A stretch of 39,345 nt of DNA, taken from the NCBI GenBank assembly GCA_034437515.1, contig DAOTTX010000438.1, positions 1 to 39,345 on the forward strand, given 5' to 3'. This document shows positions 8,698-17,829 of the stretch, piece after piece. Position 1 is the first letter of the stretch. Each line of letters starts with the position of its first letter. The notes under the pieces were generated by a model. That model saw nothing but the letters and a program-made list of their open reading frames with translations, did not search any database and was not told the DNA's origin. The stretch is from DAOTTX01 sp034437515. Its GTDB lineage: Bacteria > Chloroflexota > Anaerolineae > Aggregatilineales > Phototrophicaceae. The translations under genes were made by a program, and so were the position numbers.

Positions 8698-9549
8698 ATG
8701 AGCTGGTACGATAACGACTATGAAGACGATTCCACACTGACGGATTATGAAACCCCGACAGATGCAATTATCATCCACGGCCCAGTACGCGCTGAAAGCA
8801 AACGTGGCGATATCGGGCGTGAATGGTGGGGGCGACAATGGGTGGAAGTCATGGAGCATCTAGGGATGGGCGGTCGCCTAGACCGGGGTAAACGCTATGC
8901 ACGCAACGGGTCGGTGCTATCGCTGGAAATCTCGCATGGCATGGTTTACGCCGATGTCCAAGGCAGTTATGGACGACAATATCGCACCGCTATCGAACTA
9001 CGTGCATTAGACGACAAACAGTGGCAGCAGGCATTCGACAGCCTTTCGGAACAGGCGATCTACGCGGCGAAACTCCTGGCAGGTGAGATGCCCGGTGACA
9101 TCGAAGTAGTGTTCCAGCACACGGGGTTGTCCTTGTTCCCACAGCGCAAGCAAGACATCGACTTTACCTGTTCCTGTCCCGATTGGGGCGATCCCTGCAA
9201 ACACGCCGCCGCCGTGTACTACCTCATTGCAGAACAGCTTGATGCTGACCCGTTCATCCTGTTTCACCTACGCGGACGCAGCCGTGACGCTATCATGCAG
9301 GCGTTGCAAGATTATGATCTAACCTTATTAGACGAAGAGATGGATGCAGAAAAATACAATCCATCGCTGAACGTCAGTGATTTTTGGGATGCACCGGACG
9401 TGAATCTCGTGGGGCAAATGCCTGTTCGCGGCGAAGACCCAATTGCCCTGCGCCAGTTGGGAAGCCCACCCGGCAACATCGAAAAAGACCTGAAAAAGCT
9501 CTATGCAGAAATCTCTCAGCAAGCGGCGCGCTGGCTTGGGTTAGAGTAG
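8698..9549 (+). CDS. SWIM zinc-finger protein
   Basis: This 283-residue protein has one SWIM zinc finger with ligands Cys158, Cys160, Cys167 and His169 (FTCSCPDWGDPCKHAAA), the CxC-xn-CxH pattern that binds DNA or protein. The N-terminal half contains GREWWGRQWVEVME and GRLDRGKRYARNGSVLSLEI, segments typical of bacterial SWIM proteins encoded next to SNF2 helicases. No nuclease or other catalytic motif is visible. It starts two bases after the helicase stop, so translation is probably coupled. The likely role is an accessory DNA- or protein-binding subunit of the helicase. It converges on jetD across a 155-bp gap. Confidence 0.85.
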   Translation: MSWYDNDYEDDSTLTDYETPTDAIIIHGPVRAESKRGDIGREWWGRQWVEVMEHLGMGGRLDRGKRYARNGSVLSLEISHGMVYADVQGSYGRQYRTAIELRALDDKQWQQAFDSLSEQAIYAAKLLAGEMPGDIEVVFQHTGLSLFPQRKQDIDFTCSCPDWGDPCKHAAAVYYLIAEQLDADPFILFHLRGRSRDAIMQALQDYDLTLLDEEMDAEKYNPSLNVSDFWDAPDVNLVGQMPVRGEDPIALRQLGSPPGNIEKDLKKLYAEISQQAARWLGLE

Positions 9550-9704
9550 GCATATTTACCGCTCAATCAGCCCACATATCACTGCTGCATAGGATTTCTT
9601 CGCAGTGAGAATAATACACCTTGAGAGCGCGATCCATGCCTGTCGCTCCTGCAACAGACTTAACCAAATGGTTTGTTCGTGTCGCACCTATGATGAGGTG
9701 CTCA

Positions 9705-10880
9705 TCAGGTCAGAGCATCACTGCCGAAGCGGAGTGCTTGCTTTAGCCGGACAAGCGCATACGGCTGCGGGATACGCTCCTGCTCTAAGCGTAAGTTATG
9801 TTCCAGAACGTGTCGTGCGACTGTAGTTTCGTCTTCGGTCAGGCCATCGAAGCGGTCTACATGCACCTGCTTTCCCTCCACTACATACTCAGCGTGATCG
9901 TCCAATGTTTGCTGATCCATCATCACAGAACGCACATGCGGGAACCACTTTCGCAGGTCTGACAGAATTTGAAAGCCATACCCGTCGAGATCGCCCCAAT
10001 AGATGATGCGGCATTCACTCAACCAGGCCACATCAGCCAGCAATTGCACCGCAAATCCCCGCCCGAATAAGCCGACGCTCGCCGGGTATGTTGGTAGCGT
10101 CAGGAAATTCATCAGATTTTCGGCGATGATAACCGTTTTGGGCCGAATGTGATCTGCCAGTAAATGCGCGAGTTGATCGACTGGGAGTGTCAGGTCGTCC
10201 AATCGCAGACCGTATTGCCAATCCAGTTGTTCTTCTAACAGACGCAAGCGGATCGTTGGCGGTGGCGACTTCAAGCCGAATCGTTGACTGAAATCGGTGG
10301 CCTCGGTTGTGACAGCATCAGCAGGCAGCAGCGTATTCAGCAAATCGCGTAGGATGCGGCTGTGCTGCTCGATGAACTTCGTGTAAACAGGTATAGGCAG
10401 CTCCCGGATGTACATATTCGGGCGGGGATGCTTGACAAAATAATCGCATACCGTCAGCAAGTCATCCCACCGGCTGCTATAGTCGATGACCGCTTGCGGA
10501 TTAGCACATAGCCAACTTTCCAGTTCTGGCAACCGGCGGCGGATACGCTCGACATCACTTACAAATTGAGTGTACTCGGTGCGCCTACGGACGATCGCCA
10601 GATAATCGTCCAGAGTCTCGATGACGACGCGGCGAGGTGTCGTCTGTTTGCCCAGGTCGCGCCGGTTGACCGTCTGCCATTCCAGCGTGTAGCCCTGCCC
10701 GGTATGTTCCTTTGATCGCTGGCGTAGATCGTCGATCTGTTGACGACGTTTAACCAGATTCTTCGACAAACGCCCTACGGGAAATTCCAGCGGAAACGGG
10801 GTTTCATCGTTCAGTTGCGCCCGCAGCACATCGTGGTATTTACGCTCCGCCTTCTTGACGATTTCCGCCAGGGTAATCAT
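9705..10880 (-). CDS. jetD: Wadjet nuclease subunit JetD (DUF3322 + DUF2220, Toprim)
   Basis: This is the 391-residue last gene of the operon. The N-terminal part (about 1-190) matches the DUF3322 type: W-rich, with LEWQTVNRRDLGKQTTPRRV. The C-terminal part (about 200-391) is the DUF2220 Toprim fold related to topoisomerase VI subunit A. Metal-binding acidic residues are visible as Glu254 in VIIAENLMNFL and Asp297/Asp299 in YWGDLDGYGFQIL. In characterised Wadjet systems JetD is the nuclease that cuts circular plasmid DNA once the JetABC motor has extruded it. Its ATG overlaps the jetC stop by 4 bases (ATGA), indicating translational coupling. The catalytic acids are all present, so it should be active. 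Confidence 0.93.
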   Translation of the reverse strand: MITLAEIVKKAERKYHDVLRAQLNDETPFPLEFPVGRLSKNLVKRRQQIDDLRQRSKEHTGQGYTLEWQTVNRRDLGKQTTPRRVVIETLDDYLAIVRRRTEYTQFVSDVERIRRRLPELESWLCANPQAVIDYSSRWDDLLTVCDYFVKHPRPNMYIRELPIPVYTKFIEQHSRILRDLLNTLLPADAVTTEATDFSQRFGLKSPPPTIRLRLLEEQLDWQYGLRLDDLTLPVDQLAHLLADHIRPKTVIIAENLMNFLTLPTYPASVGLFGRGFAVQLLADVAWLSECRIIYWGDLDGYGFQILSDLRKWFPHVRSVMMDQQTLDDHAEYVVEGKQVHVDRFDGLTEDETTVARHVLEHNLRLEQERIPQPYALVRLKQALRFGSDALT

Positions 10881-13800
10881 GCACGCTGCCCCTGTGCCTG
10901 GAACTCACGGCGGCGTTCGCGGTATTCCGCCTGTGTGAGGTTGAACAGACGTGAATAACTGCCCTCATCGTTATTGACAACGACATGATAAGCCTTTACG
11001 AAATCCTCGATGATGTGAAGTTGCTGCATAGGCGTCACAACCAGGAGTTGCAGCCCCAATTGTTTGAACAACTTCATGGCAAAGCGAGCATTATCGTCGT
11101 CCAATTTGCTGAAAGCCTCATCAATCACAACCAGACGAAACGAGCGTTCGCCGGCGGTAATGTCTTGTAAACCGTACTGATAGGCGATAGCAGACGCCAG
11201 AATCGTATAGGCCAGCTTTGCCTTCTGTCCACCGGACTTGCCCGACGAATCACTGTAATAATCGACCTGTGCCCCTTCAGTGTTGATCTGTTCAGCGGCG
11301 AAGACGCGCCAGCGCCGCACATCAATGACGCGCCGCATCCAGTTCGGATCATTGTCGAACCGTTCGATCAAGTCCTTGATGCGAGTATACGCCCGTTCGA
11401 GTTCTTCCGGCGAGTCGTCACCAGCATCAGGAATACAGGCTTTGAGTTCGCGCTGGAAGTCGTTGATTTCTACATCAGGCGAACGCTCGGCAAGCAGACG
11501 AATAATTGAGCCGCCGCCGTAATCCACCTGCGCCAATGAGTCATTTAACTCAGCGATGCTGCGGTCAATCTCGCGCTCCTGTTCCGTCAGGTTGGAGTAA
11601 AACGCCATTACGCCGCGTGTCACGGTACGGTCGAGCATCTGCTTGAAGCGTTCCTCATATTTCGGCAAATCGTCGTTTGCCAGTCGTTCATGGATGGCCT
11701 CATAGGCAGGTAGTGAGTGAATATCGGCTGTAAGCGAGGCTCCCACGTCCGCGTACTCGCGCTTGAAGGTGTTCATCGCATCCAGAATCGTCGCCTGGTG
11801 CCCGTTTTGTATACCTCGAAAACTGTTGATGCTGCGCTGGATCGAGATTTCAAGTTCTTGTGGTCGGCGGTCGAGTGCGTCAATCGTCAGGGGTTCCTTA
11901 TCAATTTCCTCAAGTACATCCCCGACCTGTTCCCATGTGCGCTGGTGCTCATCCGTCCAGTTGGCACGCATTTGATCGACCTTTTTGAGCTTGTCCTCAT
12001 AACCTGTGATGCGATTTTCCAGGGTGGCGATTTTTCGGTTCACGGCGTCACGTCGGTCACTTGTTTCGCGTACCTGCTGTTGTAACTCGTCACGCTGTTT
12101 TTCCAGGCGTTGAAGTTGCTGTGACTGCTGGTTGAGGTCGGCAAGTTCGCGTTTGAGACGATCCACCTCGGCCTGACGGGTGCGCCAGTCGATTTCACTG
12201 AAAGCTTCGACGGTGAGCAGTGCGCCCAATGTTTGAATATCACGGCGGCGGCGCTCAAGTTGCTCTTTGAGTGACTGTTGCTGCTCGTGTAATTCCTTAA
12301 CCCGCCGCCCCAGATCGTCCAATTCGGTTTCAAGCTGACGCAGCTTATCGCGGTTGTCCCAACCCAGCACATAATAGCGGCGGTCGTTCAGGTCGCGGCG
12401 GTCGTCTTTTTCGTGACGCGAGGTATTATGCTTGATCTGTCCTTGCTGCGTGATCGCTCGTTGGGCACGACTGAAATCATCTACCGACTCGCAACACACA
12501 TAGTCAAAACGCCGCATCAACTGCCCCGCCAGCCAATCCAAATGGGGCGTATTCTGCTTGATCTCCAGCTTTTTATAAGCCATCATGCCGGGGACGCGCA
12601 CCTCACGCTGCCGGGGACGCTCTCCCGCCTTTACAGGATCGACCCGATGATAGATCAAACGCCCACGTAGGTTGTTGGCGTTCACATAGGCACTCACCTG
12701 TTGATAGTGCGCCTCCGGTACGATCAAGTCCTGGGCGAAGCTGTTCAGCAGGCGCTCCAACACACCTTCCCAGGCACTTTCACCGTCACGTACCTTGAGC
12801 AATTCACCGACGAAGGGTAAGTCTTCCAGCGGCAGATTCAAGTCATCGCTGATCTGCTGGCGAATCCGCGCAACGCCGGCCGGAATGTTGCTGAGGTTCT
12901 CACGCAGATACGTGATCTCACGTTCGAGTTCTTCGCCACGCTCAATTTCATCACGTAGGGTAAGCTGAATGTCGCTGCGCTCAGCCTCAAGTGACTGAAT
13001 TTGCGCTGCGGCCTGTTGCTGCATTTGTGCTGACTGGGTGCGGTTCTGGTAGAAAGCTTCTTCACTCTGGTAAGTCGGCAGCTCGAGATGACGGGCATTT
13101 TCGTCATAGCGGTCGGCGGCACGGCGCAAGGTCTGTGTTTCGCGCTGGAGCAAGGGCAACTTGCCCTCGATTTCGCGCTTGGCCTGGCCTACGCTGTCCT
13201 GGGCGATCGAGATTTTGACACGTTCCAGGTCGCTGCGCCGGGTTTCTAATTCCGCATCTACCGTTTGCAGCCGACTTTGTTGTGCCTCACGCTGACTACT
13301 GACATCGGCAATCGCTGCCGTGAGCAAGTCCTGCGCTTTACCCGCCACGTAAAACGGCACCAGTGACTTCGCGGCCTCGTAACGTGCCATCTGTTCTTCG
13401 TAGTGCCGGTATTCGCTTCCAGCGTCCACCAGTGGATCGAGGATCTTAAGCTGTCGCCCGGCCCGCTGGATGGCGGCATGTGCATCGTTGAGTTCGCGGT
13501 ATTGGGTCCGCAGCGCATCGACACGCGCTTCCGGGTCGCCCTTATCTAGCATGTGATCACGCACGAACTTGTTAAGGCTAGGGATGTCTTTCACCGCGAC
13601 CGTTTCGTTAAACAGGTCGAGCGCCTTCGGCCTCCCCCCCAACCCCAGGGCTTTGCGGGCAGCAGCGACGTAGTCTTTAAACGTGTTGCCGAAGGTCTGC
13701 ACATCTTTGGGCAGGTCACGAGCGTTAATGTGCCGCTGCGGAAAATGTTTTTCGATGCTGAGTTCACTTGACGCGACATAATAGCGTTTCTCTACCCGGT

Positions 13801-14215
13801 CAGCATTGCTGATCCAGAGAACTTGTGCCAGAGTCACCGTGCGATCCTGGGACGCATCATAGAAAACGCCCATTAGCACGCTGTGAGAGTCAATACCGCG
13901 CAGTGTGTTCGCCGTCGCTTCAAACGCCGTGTCGCCACGCGAGCGACTGTACTGCCCACGTACATACGTCCGCTCGGAGCGTTCACGGCTGCTGCCAGCA
14001 CCCGATGCCAGATTATAGTTACGCTGCCGCCCCTCGACCAACAGTGTGAGTAGCGCATCCACCACCGTTGATTTACCGGAGCCGTTTGCACCGGTCAGCA
14101 CCGCTGTCTGGCCTTCGGTAGTCATCGTCCAGATTTGCCCGTCAAATGTGCCCCAGTTGTACACTTCCAGCCGGTTCAGTCGGAAGCCAGTGGCTTCGTT
14201 GAACAGATTATTCAT
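10877..14215 (-). CDS. jetC: Wadjet SMC-like ATPase JetC
   Basis: This MukB/SbcC-like SMC protein is the DNA loop-extruding motor of Wadjet. I chose the ATG at 14215 (1112 aa), which overlaps the jetB stop by 8 bases. An in-frame ATG at 14251 would add 12 residues deeper inside jetB. Numbering from 14215, Walker A is GANGSGKST at 42-50. Long coiled coils occupy roughly 230-430 and 600-740, rich in E/Q/R heptads, around a hinge-like region near 440-560. The C-terminal head carries the ABC signature SSGKSGGQKAKLAYT and Walker B FRLVVIDEAFSKLD. All ATPase elements are intact. JetC works as a dimer with JetA (kleisin) and JetB. The neighbouring jetB and jetD overlaps place it in one mRNA. Confidence 0.93.
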   Translation of the reverse strand: MNNLFNEATGFRLNRLEVYNWGTFDGQIWTMTTEGQTAVLTGANGSGKSTVVDALLTLLVEGRQRNYNLASGAGSSRERSERTYVRGQYSRSRGDTAFEATANTLRGIDSHSVLMGVFYDASQDRTVTLAQVLWISNADRVEKRYYVASSELSIEKHFPQRHINARDLPKDVQTFGNTFKDYVAAARKALGLGGRPKALDLFNETVAVKDIPSLNKFVRDHMLDKGDPEARVDALRTQYRELNDAHAAIQRAGRQLKILDPLVDAGSEYRHYEEQMARYEAAKSLVPFYVAGKAQDLLTAAIADVSSQREAQQSRLQTVDAELETRRSDLERVKISIAQDSVGQAKREIEGKLPLLQRETQTLRRAADRYDENARHLELPTYQSEEAFYQNRTQSAQMQQQAAAQIQSLEAERSDIQLTLRDEIERGEELEREITYLRENLSNIPAGVARIRQQISDDLNLPLEDLPFVGELLKVRDGESAWEGVLERLLNSFAQDLIVPEAHYQQVSAYVNANNLRGRLIYHRVDPVKAGERPRQREVRVPGMMAYKKLEIKQNTPHLDWLAGQLMRRFDYVCCESVDDFSRAQRAITQQGQIKHNTSRHEKDDRRDLNDRRYYVLGWDNRDKLRQLETELDDLGRRVKELHEQQQSLKEQLERRRRDIQTLGALLTVEAFSEIDWRTRQAEVDRLKRELADLNQQSQQLQRLEKQRDELQQQVRETSDRRDAVNRKIATLENRITGYEDKLKKVDQMRANWTDEHQRTWEQVGDVLEEIDKEPLTIDALDRRPQELEISIQRSINSFRGIQNGHQATILDAMNTFKREYADVGASLTADIHSLPAYEAIHERLANDDLPKYEERFKQMLDRTVTRGVMAFYSNLTEQEREIDRSIAELNDSLAQVDYGGGSIIRLLAERSPDVEINDFQRELKACIPDAGDDSPEELERAYTRIKDLIERFDNDPNWMRRVIDVRRWRVFAAEQINTEGAQVDYYSDSSGKSGGQKAKLAYTILASAIAYQYGLQDITAGERSFRLVVIDEAFSKLDDDNARFAMKLFKQLGLQLLVVTPMQQLHIIEDFVKAYHVVVNNDEGSYSRLFNLTQAEYRERRREFQAQGQRA

Positions 14216-14804
14216 TGTTGTCGTTATCCAATTCGTTGTCTTGCTTGACATATGAGACTATCCGAGCCTTGATGTACTCCAACTCGTCAGCGTCGATTTT
14301 GGCACGGATCAACGAACGTACCATGTAGCGTCCGTCGCCGTGCTTCGTCAGAAAGCCGTACCTCACCAGGCGGTTTACGCTGGTAGTCGTGTTAGATTCG
14401 ATCTTGCGTGCATCGCCGTAATCCTGCATAAACACCTGCACCATATCCAGCAGATCGTCGTCGCTGAGAATGAGATTGGCTCCATCCAGATCGCGCATTT
14501 CGTGTTCGTCCAGACGCTCACGCAGCAGCACCAGCAGCAGCGTATCCGGAAAAGACAGATTGCGGCGGCTGGTCAGCGCAGGCAGCGCGTCCTGGCTTTC
14601 GTCATCGCGGGTGTCGTCGTGGAGATAGGCAAAGCTGCCAATTTCATCCAGGTGCATCCCTAAACCAATTTTGCCCAGGTATTCGCGGATGGGATATTCG
14701 TAATCGCGGATTTGCTGCCATGCGGCGGCGTCATCGTGATAAACAACACCCTTCAGCAACTTACGCACCGCAGCGGCATAAGGTTCGATACGCTCATCAG
14801 ACAT
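14208..14804 (-). CDS. jetB: Wadjet subunit JetB (DUF4194, MukE-like)
   Basis: This 198-residue acidic protein lies between jetA and jetC, matching the DUF4194/JetB size and position. Visible features are LPALTSRRNLSFPDTLLLVLLRERLDEHE, a winged-helix core, and VNRLVRYGFLTKHGDGRYMVRSLI, the second wing. JetB is the KITE/MukE-like subunit that binds JetA and modulates the motor. The start overlaps the jetA stop by 8 bases. The C-terminus is very acidic (DNELDNDNNE). No catalytic residues are expected. Confidence 0.9.
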   Translation of the reverse strand: MSDERIEPYAAAVRKLLKGVVYHDDAAAWQQIRDYEYPIREYLGKIGLGMHLDEIGSFAYLHDDTRDDESQDALPALTSRRNLSFPDTLLLVLLRERLDEHEMRDLDGANLILSDDDLLDMVQVFMQDYGDARKIESNTTTSVNRLVRYGFLTKHGDGRYMVRSLIRAKIDADELEYIKARIVSYVKQDNELDNDNNE

Positions 14805-16287
14805 GGTTCACCTCGGCTTGTGCATATGTGCGCCGGTAAATGATACGCGGCACGTCGATCTGTTTTTCGTCGTCATCGCGGGTGCGGATCGCGACTGTAT
14901 CACGGGCGGCGCGATCAATGCTGTGACGTGAGTCCTGCGCCGCAATTTGTAGGTACGCGATAACCTCCGCCATGCCCTGCTCGACCGGGTAATTGGTGAC
15001 GAGTTCCGCCAGAGTCACCTCGGCCCGGCTCATTAAAAGGCGCTCGATGTTTTCACGCAGCGCGGTGTCATCGATGTAGAACGTATCGTAAAGGGCAGTC
15101 AGCGCCTCGACATCAATCAGCGAGGACGCCTGACGCGGGCGCTCAGTTGCCTTGATCTGCTCCGGCGGATCGAACAACGGACGTTCCAGGGGCAATTCAA
15201 TATCCGGCTCCCCTTCGATCGTGTGAAACGGGCTGCGCGTGCTGACACTCATCAGCGGCACGATTGCGTCCTCAAGCTGGCTGACCGTATATTTGATCTC
15301 CTGCGCCAGCGTTTGCACCCGGCGGCTTTCGATGACATTGCGTGTGTCTACCACCCGCCGTAGATGCTCGGCAAGGCGCTGGTTAGACTGGTTGACACGT
15401 TCCCCGGCATCCAATAGATGTGAAGTCAACCGTTGCAAGACCGCGTTCTTGGCGACAAACGTATTCAGGCGCGGCATATCGTAAACAGCACTGATAAGGC
15501 CGTCGAATGACTCACGCTGTTCTGGATGTGTCAATAACTCGTAAAAGGCACGAAAGCTCTGGCCTTCGTCGCTTTCTTCGAGTTGCTCATCGGCGTCCAG
15601 CGCCGTCCTCAGGATGTCACCGCGCCGCAATGCCGGGTCAAGCTGTGCCTGCTGGATGGCTCGCGCCATATCACGGAAGCGTTCTTCTACCAGCGAGAAA
15701 TCACGCAATAACTGCGAGGCCATACCGCTGATGTGATCCAGCCGCTCGCGAATTTGTATATCGGTCAGCCCCTCTACCTGCTGCGTTTCCTCAATACGGT
15801 TGATCTCGGCGTCGATCTCATCCCGGCGTTCGTAAAGCTGTTGCAGCCGCTTCTCGATGTCCTCGGTGCTGCGCGTGACCACTTCATCCAGCAATGACAG
15901 GATGTTCCTCAGGCGTGATTCGGTGCCGATCATACCGCTATTTTGCATCTCCTCGAACCAACCGATCAAACGTTCGGCGTGTGGTGATAGCTGCACGACA
16001 TAACCATCGTCACGGCTGCGAATACGAATCAGGTCAGACTCTCGGCTCCAGATGTCGATGTAATGCCCGGCATCATGCCGAAACTGATCCTCATCAGTCA
16101 GGTTACTGTTGAGGTGGTCGATGTAGGCGTCCAAAAGCTCACGGAATATATCTTGCGGCAGCAGAACCTCGTGTTTCTGCTTAAACGCATAGTGCAAAAA
16201 GCTCACCGCCAGTGGGAGCCACTCTTTACGTAGCGCGAGGAACGCCAGATCGTTTTTGTGCAAATGCGTAATGGTGCTAAAGTCCAT
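14797..16287 (-). CDS. jetA: Wadjet kleisin subunit JetA (DUF3375, MukF-like)
   Basis: This 496-residue first gene of the jet operon has the DUF3375 type N-terminus (MDFSTITHLHKNDLAFLALR, then HYAFKQKHEVLLPQDIFRELLDAYI). A helical middle with coiled coil (about 140-230) follows, then a C-terminal winged-helix-like portion with LAELVTNYPVEQGMAEVIAYL. DUF3375 JetA is the hallmark of type I Wadjet. It is the kleisin-like bridge between the two JetC heads and binds JetB. Transcription probably begins from the promoter at 16322-16351. The ribosome site is weak (TGGA). Confidence 0.92.
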   Translation of the reverse strand: MDFSTITHLHKNDLAFLALRKEWLPLAVSFLHYAFKQKHEVLLPQDIFRELLDAYIDHLNSNLTDEDQFRHDAGHYIDIWSRESDLIRIRSRDDGYVVQLSPHAERLIGWFEEMQNSGMIGTESRLRNILSLLDEVVTRSTEDIEKRLQQLYERRDEIDAEINRIEETQQVEGLTDIQIRERLDHISGMASQLLRDFSLVEERFRDMARAIQQAQLDPALRRGDILRTALDADEQLEESDEGQSFRAFYELLTHPEQRESFDGLISAVYDMPRLNTFVAKNAVLQRLTSHLLDAGERVNQSNQRLAEHLRRVVDTRNVIESRRVQTLAQEIKYTVSQLEDAIVPLMSVSTRSPFHTIEGEPDIELPLERPLFDPPEQIKATERPRQASSLIDVEALTALYDTFYIDDTALRENIERLLMSRAEVTLAELVTNYPVEQGMAEVIAYLQIAAQDSRHSIDRAARDTVAIRTRDDDEKQIDVPRIIYRRTYAQAEVNHV

Positions 16288-16321
16288 AAATCCATTGACT
16301 TTTTATTCGGAAAGAACATTG

Positions 16322-16351
16322 ATTATATCTGATAGTTTACGGACAGTTCAA
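16322..16351 (-). promoter_or_regulatory. jetA: Candidate promoter of the jetABCD operon
   Basis: On the minus strand TTGAAC (plus positions 16346-16351) and a perfect TATAAT (16322-16327) have an 18-base spacer. The start point would be near 16315, about 28 nt ahead of the jetA ATG. No operator-like palindrome was seen here, which fits constitutive low expression. Confidence 0.5.
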
Positions 16352-16410
16352 TAAGCGTTTAATGCCAGAGAGCCATTCGACGACTACAAGGATAAACGTT
16401 TACAATTCAA

Positions 16411-17829
16411 TCACACATCGTCATGTGCCTGGTCGTAGCGGAGGTGATTTGCCAACAGAGTCTCGACATCTGCCTGATAATCCAGGTGGGGGGTGACACG
16501 TTTGACGACCGGCGGTTCGGATCGAGTGGCCCAATCCGGGCGGGTCAGGAGTGCAACGCCGCGTGCGGTCGGCTCAGCTACATCGACCAACCAGAGCGGT
16601 ACGCCTAACACATCTGCCATAATCTGTAACCAGGCCGTCGAGCCGTTCATAGCACCGCCCCCGGCAAGAACGTGATCGCCGGGACGTTTCATCTCGTCGT
16701 AGATCAAACGTAGACGGAGCGCGACCGACTCCAGCAGAGCGTGTAATATATCGGTTGGTGTGGTCGTCAACGTCAGCCCATGCAGGCTGGCGGTCGCATC
16801 CTGCCGATAACCGGGGCTACGTTCCCCGGCGAAGAACGGTAGCGCGACCAGACCATGTGCGCCGGGCCGCCGACTCAGAATGGTTTGCTCGGCATCCTCG
16901 GTGTTGAGATTGAGTGTGCGGCGTACCCAGGCAAAGACGTTGCCGCCCTCGTTGGTCGCCCCACCGATCAAGTGATGAGAAGCATTTACACGATATGCCC
17001 ACAAGCCGGTTGGGATGTCAGCGGGTGCTGCTGTGATAATGCGCATCGCTGCCGTCGTGCCGACTGTCAGTACCGGATGCGCGGCAGAGACACCGCCGCT
17101 GCCGACATTGGCAGCCACACCGTCCCCCACCGCCACGAAAAACGGCACATCAACCAGGGGCGACCACCGAGCCGCGTACTCCGATGATAGCCCCCGCTGA
17201 GTCGCATCAAAATCAGTCAGCGGGGGCAATGTCTCCGACGAGAGATCTAGCGCAGCGAGCCAGCTCTCGTCCCATATCAATCGGTGACGATCCAACAGAC
17301 CCGACCACGACGCGACCGAATAACTACATGGAACCTCACGCTTGAACCATTCTCGATAGCAGTAGGTGGCGAAATCCAACCAGGTTGCGACCGCTTGATA
17401 GCTGTCCGGCGCTTCCCGTCGCAGCCGGTACAGCTTGGCGGGATGATAGGCGGCGTGGATGCGGCATCCGGTGCGGTGGTGGACGGCCTGCATATCGTGT
17501 TCGGCGGTCAGCGCCTCGGCAGCGGCGGTGCTGAGCGTATCAGCGTAGGTATACAGTGGGGTAAGTGGCTCACCCCCGGCAGAAACACCAAGCATGTTCC
17601 CGACGAAGGTCGCCATACCAACGGCGCGAATCGTGGTCGCTTGCGGATGACATAGTACATCATCAATACAGGCTTCCACCAGACGACGTAGATGGACAGC
17701 ATCAGCGGTGGCTTCAGCATCAAACTGATGCTTACGACGGGCGATAGCTCCGCTGATTGGTGTGACATCGTCATCCAGCAGGAGCGCACGCACCGACGAA
17801 CTGCCTACGTCAATTACCAGAATAGTCAC
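16411..17829 (-). CDS. gntK: FGGY-family carbohydrate kinase, probably gluconokinase
   Basis: This 472-residue FGGY kinase has the normal length for the family. The N-terminal phosphate motif is VIDVGSSSVRALLLD. The middle has GDGVAANVGSGGV and VLTVGTTAAMR, and the second ATPase domain has GGATNEGGN, FFAGERSPGY and an adenosine-type VLAGGGAMNGS. The patterns around RTGCRIH, GDGVxxNxG, the TxGTxAAMR loop and GG-x-x-N-x-GG agree better with FGGY gluconokinases than with xylulokinase or glycerol kinase. It would make 6-phosphogluconate for the pentose-phosphate or Entner-Doudoroff route. It is the last gene of the leftward operon and overlaps the LarA homologue by 4 bases, so its substrate is probably that enzyme's product. 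Confidence 0.8.
   Translation of the reverse strand: MTILVIDVGSSSVRALLLDDDVTPISGAIARRKHQFDAEATADAVHLRRLVEACIDDVLCHPQATTIRAVGMATFVGNMLGVSAGGEPLTPLYTYADTLSTAAAEALTAEHDMQAVHHRTGCRIHAAYHPAKLYRLRREAPDSYQAVATWLDFATYCYREWFKREVPCSYSVASWSGLLDRHRLIWDESWLAALDLSSETLPPLTDFDATQRGLSSEYAARWSPLVDVPFFVAVGDGVAANVGSGGVSAAHPVLTVGTTAAMRIITAAPADIPTGLWAYRVNASHHLIGGATNEGGNVFAWVRRTLNLNTEDAEQTILSRRPGAHGLVALPFFAGERSPGYRQDATASLHGLTLTTTPTDILHALLESVALRLRLIYDEMKRPGDHVLAGGGAMNGSTAWLQIMADVLGVPLWLVDVAEPTARGVALLTRPDWATRSEPPVVKRVTPHLDYQADVETLLANHLRYDQAHDDV

Noticed and set aside
9692..9706. GATGAG/CTCATC hairpin between the SWIM and jetD genes as a terminator
   Set aside because: Six-base stem with a 3-nt loop, no T-run, and it runs into the jetD stop codon.
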